A DNA stretch of 64,000 nucleotides from Chrysaora quinquecirrha (lineage: Eukaryota > Cnidaria > Scyphozoa > Semaeostomeae > Pelagiidae): the NCBI GenBank assembly GCA_014526335.1, contig JACTAT010000038.1, forward strand, positions 971,521 to 1,035,520, read 5' to 3'. A program made the position numbers and the translations under genes. This document shows, piece by piece, positions 59,460 to 64,000 of this stretch. Under the pieces are notes generated by a model. It had not been told where the DNA came from, did not search any database, and saw only the letters and a program-made list of their open reading frames with translations. How positions within the stretch are numbered: position 1 is the stretch's first letter; each line of letters opens with the position of its first letter.

Positions 59460-59977
59460 CCAGGCATAACAACAAAAATAAAGGAAAGAATGCTCCTAAA
59501 CAAAGCACTAAAGACAACAACGGCATCAATAAAACAAAAGATCAGCCCAAGAAATTCAAAGTCCTTCTTGTTGGCGATTCACAGCTTTGCCGGATAGATG
59601 AATCCAAACTCTCCAATAATCACCGAGAAGTCGAGAAAAGATTTCAACCCCGTATGAAAATCTCACAAGCAGTTGAAAAAGCCGGAAAAAATGACAGTGA
59701 TGTTATCAGCATACACGCAGTGACAAACAATGTAGCCTCAAATACACCAGAAAAGCTTTCTGAAGAAATCGTTAGAACCTTAAAGAAGATACAGACTAAT
59801 AACCCCAAAGCGAAAGTGGTATTCTCTTCCATATTTAGAAGAAAGGATAGTATGGCTTTAAACAACAATATCAAAAAGGTAAACGAACTTCTGGAAGATA
59901 AACTAGCTATCAATGGTGTTGCGTACAAACAAGAAATAACAAGGGACTTCCAAAGCGCAATGTTTAGTTGTTTATGA
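59460..59977 (+). pseudogene. SGNH-hydrolase-like ORF1 fragment
   Basis: After a Lys/Gln-rich lead comes KKFKVLLVGDSQLCRIDESK (about 59558), where GDS is SGNH block I, then KISQAVEKAGKNDSDVISIH and AVTNNVASNTPEKLSEE, KAKVVFSSIFRRKDSM and NNNIKKVNELLEDKLAINGV. CR1-like LINEs often have an esterase ORF1 of this kind, thought to help handling of element RNA or membranes. The C-terminal DxxH block is missing: the frame ends where the putative BEL LTR starts, about 59964. A frame change near 59550 separates the lead from the domain. Confidence 0.65.
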
Positions 59978-60600
59978 ATGAGTTTTACTTTGTTCACGAA
60001 GAACTGTCACCTTGTTCTCGAATTGAACTTTGAACTTTAAGTGTAGACAGATCATGCTTTTTACCTTATTTGGGTTGTTTTTCTCGTAGTTTACACGACT
60101 TTTCTAAATAAGTGAATAGCCTTATTCCCAATACGGCAGCTATAAAAGCTTCATGCAGGCGGTTTTGGGGATTCAGAAATGTAGAGAGTAAGGCGGTGAA
60201 GTGCTGTGCTACACTCAGATTTCGCGTCTTCTTTACCTGGGTTTTGCTGTGTTAGGCTCTTTGCATAAAGTTTTTATGGCTGCGAGGACTAATAGTTTGT
60301 AAGTATTAATTTATTTTTTTTTTTTGTTATTGTTTGCTTTTAACATTAAAGATCGCCCTTTATTATTAAACCTTGGATGAGATGTATTTTGGCGTTTGTA
60401 GTTGATAATTTATTTAATTTTTTACTAGCAAACCGCACATTTATGGATGTATTTTCGAGCAAACAGTTGTCCTTTATTGCTGTGTTCTCTGGGTTGCCTC
60501 GAAATACAATTTGAATGTTGTGTGAGTTTCTATACCCTGTAGCTGCTGTGAATGCAAAACTAAAACTACATCAGTTTGAAACTAGTCAATTGTCAAATCG
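59965..60600 (+). repeat. Putative 5' LTR of the second BEL/Pao element
   Basis: The region begins TGTTTAGTTGTTTATGAATG, carries TATAAAAG at about 60142 and reaches the probable primer-binding site TGGTGATGGAAG at 60602. The exact ends cannot be set because the 3' LTR is outside the window. Confidence 0.45.
60142..60149 (+). promoter_or_regulatory. TATA box in the putative BEL LTR
   Basis: TATAAAAG about 460 bases upstream of the gag ATG, a fitting place for the LTR promoter. Confidence 0.5.
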
Positions 60601-60606
60601 TTGGTG

Positions 60607-63600
60607 ATGGAAGAAGAGAAGAGCCACGCTCAGATGACAAATGCAGACGAGATTCATGTTTTGGAAGGAGAAACCCGATTCAGGCGAAAAAATGTCACTG
60701 TGGATTGGGAAGGTGTCGATGCTGAGAAAAGAAGGACGCTGAAACAAGCAAGAGGCAATGCAAAGCGAGGTTTGACTCTTGCCCTGAGGCAGATTTCAGA
60801 TGCGTTATTGACAGAGGGTTCGATTGGAGATGCAGTGACAAGCGAACAGAATCTGGTGCAAGTTTTTGAAAGGTTCAAACAAGCATGTGATTCATACAAG
60901 GATTCGTTGACTAATGAAGATGACTTGGACGAATGCATCGCGTATTTTCACGAGGCTGAAGTACGATTCATAGCTATGAAAGATCGACTTGCGCTACACT
61001 TGAAGACAAGAGAGAAATTTCATGACAAAAAAACCACAAATGAAAAAACATTTATGGACTCGGTAAGTGAGACTAACTCTCAAAGTAGCTCTCTTTCTAG
61101 GTCTTCAAATGCAACCAGTGGTGAAATTATCAAGGCAAAGCTGCAAAGTGCAACAAAAAGGGCAGCGCTGCTGGCTGAGGATTCAATGTTGCAAAGACGA
61201 CTGAGCCTTGAAAAATTGGAGCTGAAGGTGAATCAGCAAAAGGAAAGGTTGCCCTTGAAGACAGAACTCGCAAAAATTCAAGCTGAGGAGAAAGTTTGTC
61301 AAGAATTTGAAATCTCAACTCAGTTGCCTGGTGAATTAAGCGATCCAGTGTTGTCACGTGCCCGTGCTTCTCAGTTGCCTGGTGAATTCAGCGATCCAGT
61401 GTTGTCACGTGCCCGTGCCTCTCAGTTGCCTGGTGAATTCAGCGATCCAGTGTTGTCACGTGCCCGTGCCCCTCAGTTGCCTGGTGAATTCAGCGATCCA
61501 GTGTTGTCACGTGCCCGTGCCTCTCAGTTGCCTGGTGAATTCAGCGATCCAGTGTTGTCACGTGCCCGTGCCCCTCAGTTGCCTGGTGAATACAGCGATC
61601 CAGTGTTGTCACGTGCCCGTGCCTCTCAGTTGCCTGGTGAATTCAGCGATCCAGTGTTGTCACGTGCCCGTGTCCCTCAGTTGCCTGATGAATTCAGAGA
61701 TCCAGTGTTGTCATGTGCCCGTGTCCCTCAGTTGCCTGGTAAATTCAGCGAACCAGTGTTGTCACGTGCCCGTGCCCCTCAGTTGCCTGATGAATTCAGA
61801 GATCCAGTGTTGTCACGTGCCCATGCCTCTCAGTTGCCTGGTGAATTCAGCGATCCAGTGTTGTCACGTGCCCGTGCCCCTCAGTTACCTGGTGAATTCA
61901 GCGATCCAGTGTTGTCACGTGCCAGTAGCCCTCAGTTGCCTGGTGAATTCAGCGATCCAGTATTGTCACGTGCCCGTGCCCCTCAGTTGCTCAGTGATTT
62001 TAGTAGCCCTGTTACATCATTTACTCGACTTACGCCGTTTAGTGCAGGCATGAAATATGGTGAGTCAAATAGGAATCATTTATCTCTACAACAGTACGTC
62101 AATCAAGAACCTTCATGGCGAGTCAGAAAGGATAGAGCACCGTTGAATGTTCAAAATGAAATTGGATCGGATCCAAATGCCACAGACACAGGCGTTCAAT
62201 ATCTGGAAGTGATGAAAAATTTAGCTGTTGCCACACTTTTGCCAAAGTCTGAGATGATATCATTTGATGGTAACCCTTTGAAGTATTATACCTTTTTGAG
62301 ATCTTTTGAGACTAACGTAGAGAAAGACACATATGACTTCAGCAGACGGCTACAGCTTCTGGTCCAGTTTTGCACAGGTAAAGCAAGGAAGGTTGTTGAA
62401 AATTGCATACTTTTGGAGCCTGAAGAAGGGTACAAGGAAGCAAAGAGACTACTTGCAGAACGGTTTGGTGATAGATTCAAGGTGACAAACTCTTGGATAA
62501 CCAAGCTCCGATGGTCCAAAACTGAAGCCTGGTGACAGAGAAGGATTACTTGATTTGGCGGACGACCTGCAAAACTGTGAGATTACGTTAAAGGCAACCG
62601 GAAGGCTGACTCAGGTCAACAGCGAAGACAGATTGGTGAAAATCCTCGAGCGTTGTCCTGGCTTTGTTAAATCACGATGGCAGACGAGAGTACAGGAAAT
62701 CAGGAAAGAAGAACGTGACCCTAACATCGAAGACGTTAGAACGCTTATAAGAAAGATTGCAACGGAGAAGAACGATCCAGTATTTGGCAGCATAATGGAT
62801 AGTGAGAGTGGAAAATTCACAACGAGAGATAAGAACACGGGGAGATCTGGAAAAACTGGAGGAAGATCACAACAACAACGGAGTATGAATTTCAGCATCC
62901 AGACTGAAGAAACCAAGGAACGAGTAGTTGAAAGAAACGAAAGTAGTGTCAAATGCAAGTTCTGCGAACAGGACCACAAGATAGAACAGTGTGAAAATTT
63001 CAAGAGGAAGAGTGGTGAGGAACAGTTTAAATTTGTAAGATCCAAAAAACTCTGTGATAACTGTCTGTCCCAATTCCACTTTTCTGCTGGTTGCAAGCGA
63101 CGCAAAGAATGCACCATTCCTGATTGTGGATTGAGACGCAAGCATATGACATCTTTGCACCAATCAATTTTGGAAATTGAACAGAGACGTTCTGAAGAAA
63201 ACAAATTGACTGGCAGACCACAAAAGCAAAGTAGTGAGGTAACCCGTGACAAGAAATTTGTTGGTGTAACAAGTCACATTGGGGCCGGACATGGTAGTAA
63301 AGCACTTTCAATTGTCCCAGTAAAAGTAAAAGGACATGGTGAAAGAAAGGTAATCACTACTTATGCATTACTTGACAATGGTTCAACTGCATCGTTTTGC
63401 ACAGATAGTCTACTGAAGAAACTTGGAATACAAGGAAAAAGGTGTCAGTTGTCAGTGGCGACGATCAACAGTGAACAGAAAAATTGTGCAAGTTCGATAG
63501 CAAGCTTGGACATCACGGATCTAGAGGAGAATGTTTTCATCGAGCTGCCATGTGTGTTTTCTACAAAGATGTTGAATGTTTCACCTGAAGCAATTACAAA

Positions 63601-64000
63601 ACAGGAAGATGTCAACCGATGGCCGTATTTGAGCATAGTGAAATTACCAGCTGAATTGCATAATGGCGAAGTCTCTATTCTCATTGGTGTCGATGTACCA
63701 GAAGCTTTGCAGCCTGACGAGATAATAAAGGCACAACAAGGTGGACCATATGCCGTTCGAACAAAATTTGGTTGGACATTAAATGGACCAATAGGAAGAC
63801 TGGGAGCAAAAGGTAAACATTGTTATCACTTGAATTCTTCTCGTGATGACCTCCTCAACGAGCAGCTTCGAAAGTATTTCAATCAAGAATTTAATAAGTC
63901 CTTTGCTGATGAGAACAAAATGATGTCCGTGGAAGATAAAAAGGCCATGTCAGTCTTTGAAGAATCAGTAAAGATTGTTGATGGACACTATCAAGTTGCA
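60607..64000 (+). CDS. BEL/Pao gag-pol polyprotein, 5' part, with 17-residue repeat array
   Basis: ATG at 60607 (MEEEKSHAQMTNADEIHVLE). A helical gag region is followed by a Lys/Glu-rich coil, then 13 copies of QLPGEFSDPVLSRARA(S/P), then DUF1759 (NLAVATLLPKSEMISFDGNP, FCTGKARKVVENCILLEPEE). One extra base near 62510 moves the frame; the new frame (PGDREGLLDLADDLQNC) stays open to the window end. It holds zinc knuckles (CKFCEQDHKIEQC, LCDNCLSQFHFSAGC), a DUF1758 aspartic protease (YALLDNGSTASF, near 63366-63395) and RPYAVRTKFGWTLNGP-like sequence leading into the RT. With one lesion this is the youngest-looking coding region here. The rest of RT, RNase H and integrase lies beyond the window. 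Confidence 0.88.
61321..61983 (+). repeat. 51-bp tandem repeat in BEL gag, 13 copies
   Basis: Each unit encodes a 17-residue QLPGEFSDPVLSRARAS or ...AP. Last residue alternates Ser/Pro in the first copies. Variants include EYS, EFRDPVLSC, GKFSEP and RASSP. A shortened 14th unit follows at 61984. The period is a multiple of three, so other frames stay open by chance. Confidence 0.95.

Noticed and set aside
61358..62053. 231-residue open frame with CLVNSAIQCCHVPVPLS repeats
   Set aside because: It is the second frame of the 51-bp gag repeat; the period is divisible by three, so all frames without a stop stay open.

Overview
The window looks like a transposon-rich intergenic region of an animal genome. 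A cnidarian, probably an anthozoan such as a coral or sea anemone, fits best: AT-rich non-coding DNA, GT-AG style exon breaks, and a mix of DIRS, Penelope, BEL/Pao, CR1, P, hAT, ISL2EU-like, pogo and Helitron-like sequences together with low-copy HECT, YqaJ and THAP proteins. This is inferred from family composition; no host marker gene was found. Almost every recognisable coding stretch belongs to a mobile element, and most carry frameshifts or stops.

Layout. 1-3.4 kb: 3' two thirds of a DIRS-like tyrosine-recombinase retrotransposon. 5.1-6.0 kb: pogo/Tigger-like non-autonomous element. 6.25-8.83 kb: Penelope-like element flanked by inverted copies of its own 3' end. 9.0-13.4 kb: a HECT ubiquitin ligase gene convergent with an rve/DDE integrase gene. 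13.5-15.49 kb: two Helitron-like copies joined head to tail, with a tRNA-like module. 15.49-21.10 kb: a second, divergent integrase plus HECT element, here with visible terminal inverted repeats built of 21-bp tandem repeats. 21.11-23.82 kb: a Foldback-like element with repeat-rich inverted arms and a 9-bp target duplication. 23.9-25.9 kb: minisatellite split by an internally deleted BEL/Pao element (LTRs, 5-bp duplication). 26-32.3 kb: Helitron-like repeats, a P-type remnant, a second pogo-like element. 33.2-37.5 kb: THAP/DDE_4 transposase interrupted by a CR1 LINE. 39.3-40.6 kb: ORF1 of another LINE. 41.1-46.8 kb: a P-type element with inverted termini, target duplication and two convergent genes. 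46.8-51.3 kb: YqaJ/SWIM gene split by a KIAA1586-type hAT element. 52-58.3 kb: decayed hAT, gypsy integrase and other repeat fragments. 58.4-59.06 kb: a MITE. 59.1-60 kb: SGNH-type LINE ORF1 fragment. 60-64 kb: 5' part of a BEL/Pao element whose gag carries 13 copies of a 17-residue repeat, running off the window.

The most interesting systems are two-gene DNA transposons. The HECT ligase plus integrase cassette occurs twice in divergent form with the same convergent layout, and the P-type transposase plus RDRGGLW-protein cassette occurs once with clear ends and once as a deleted remnant. In both, the repeated pairing suggests that the second gene is part of the element and not passing host DNA.
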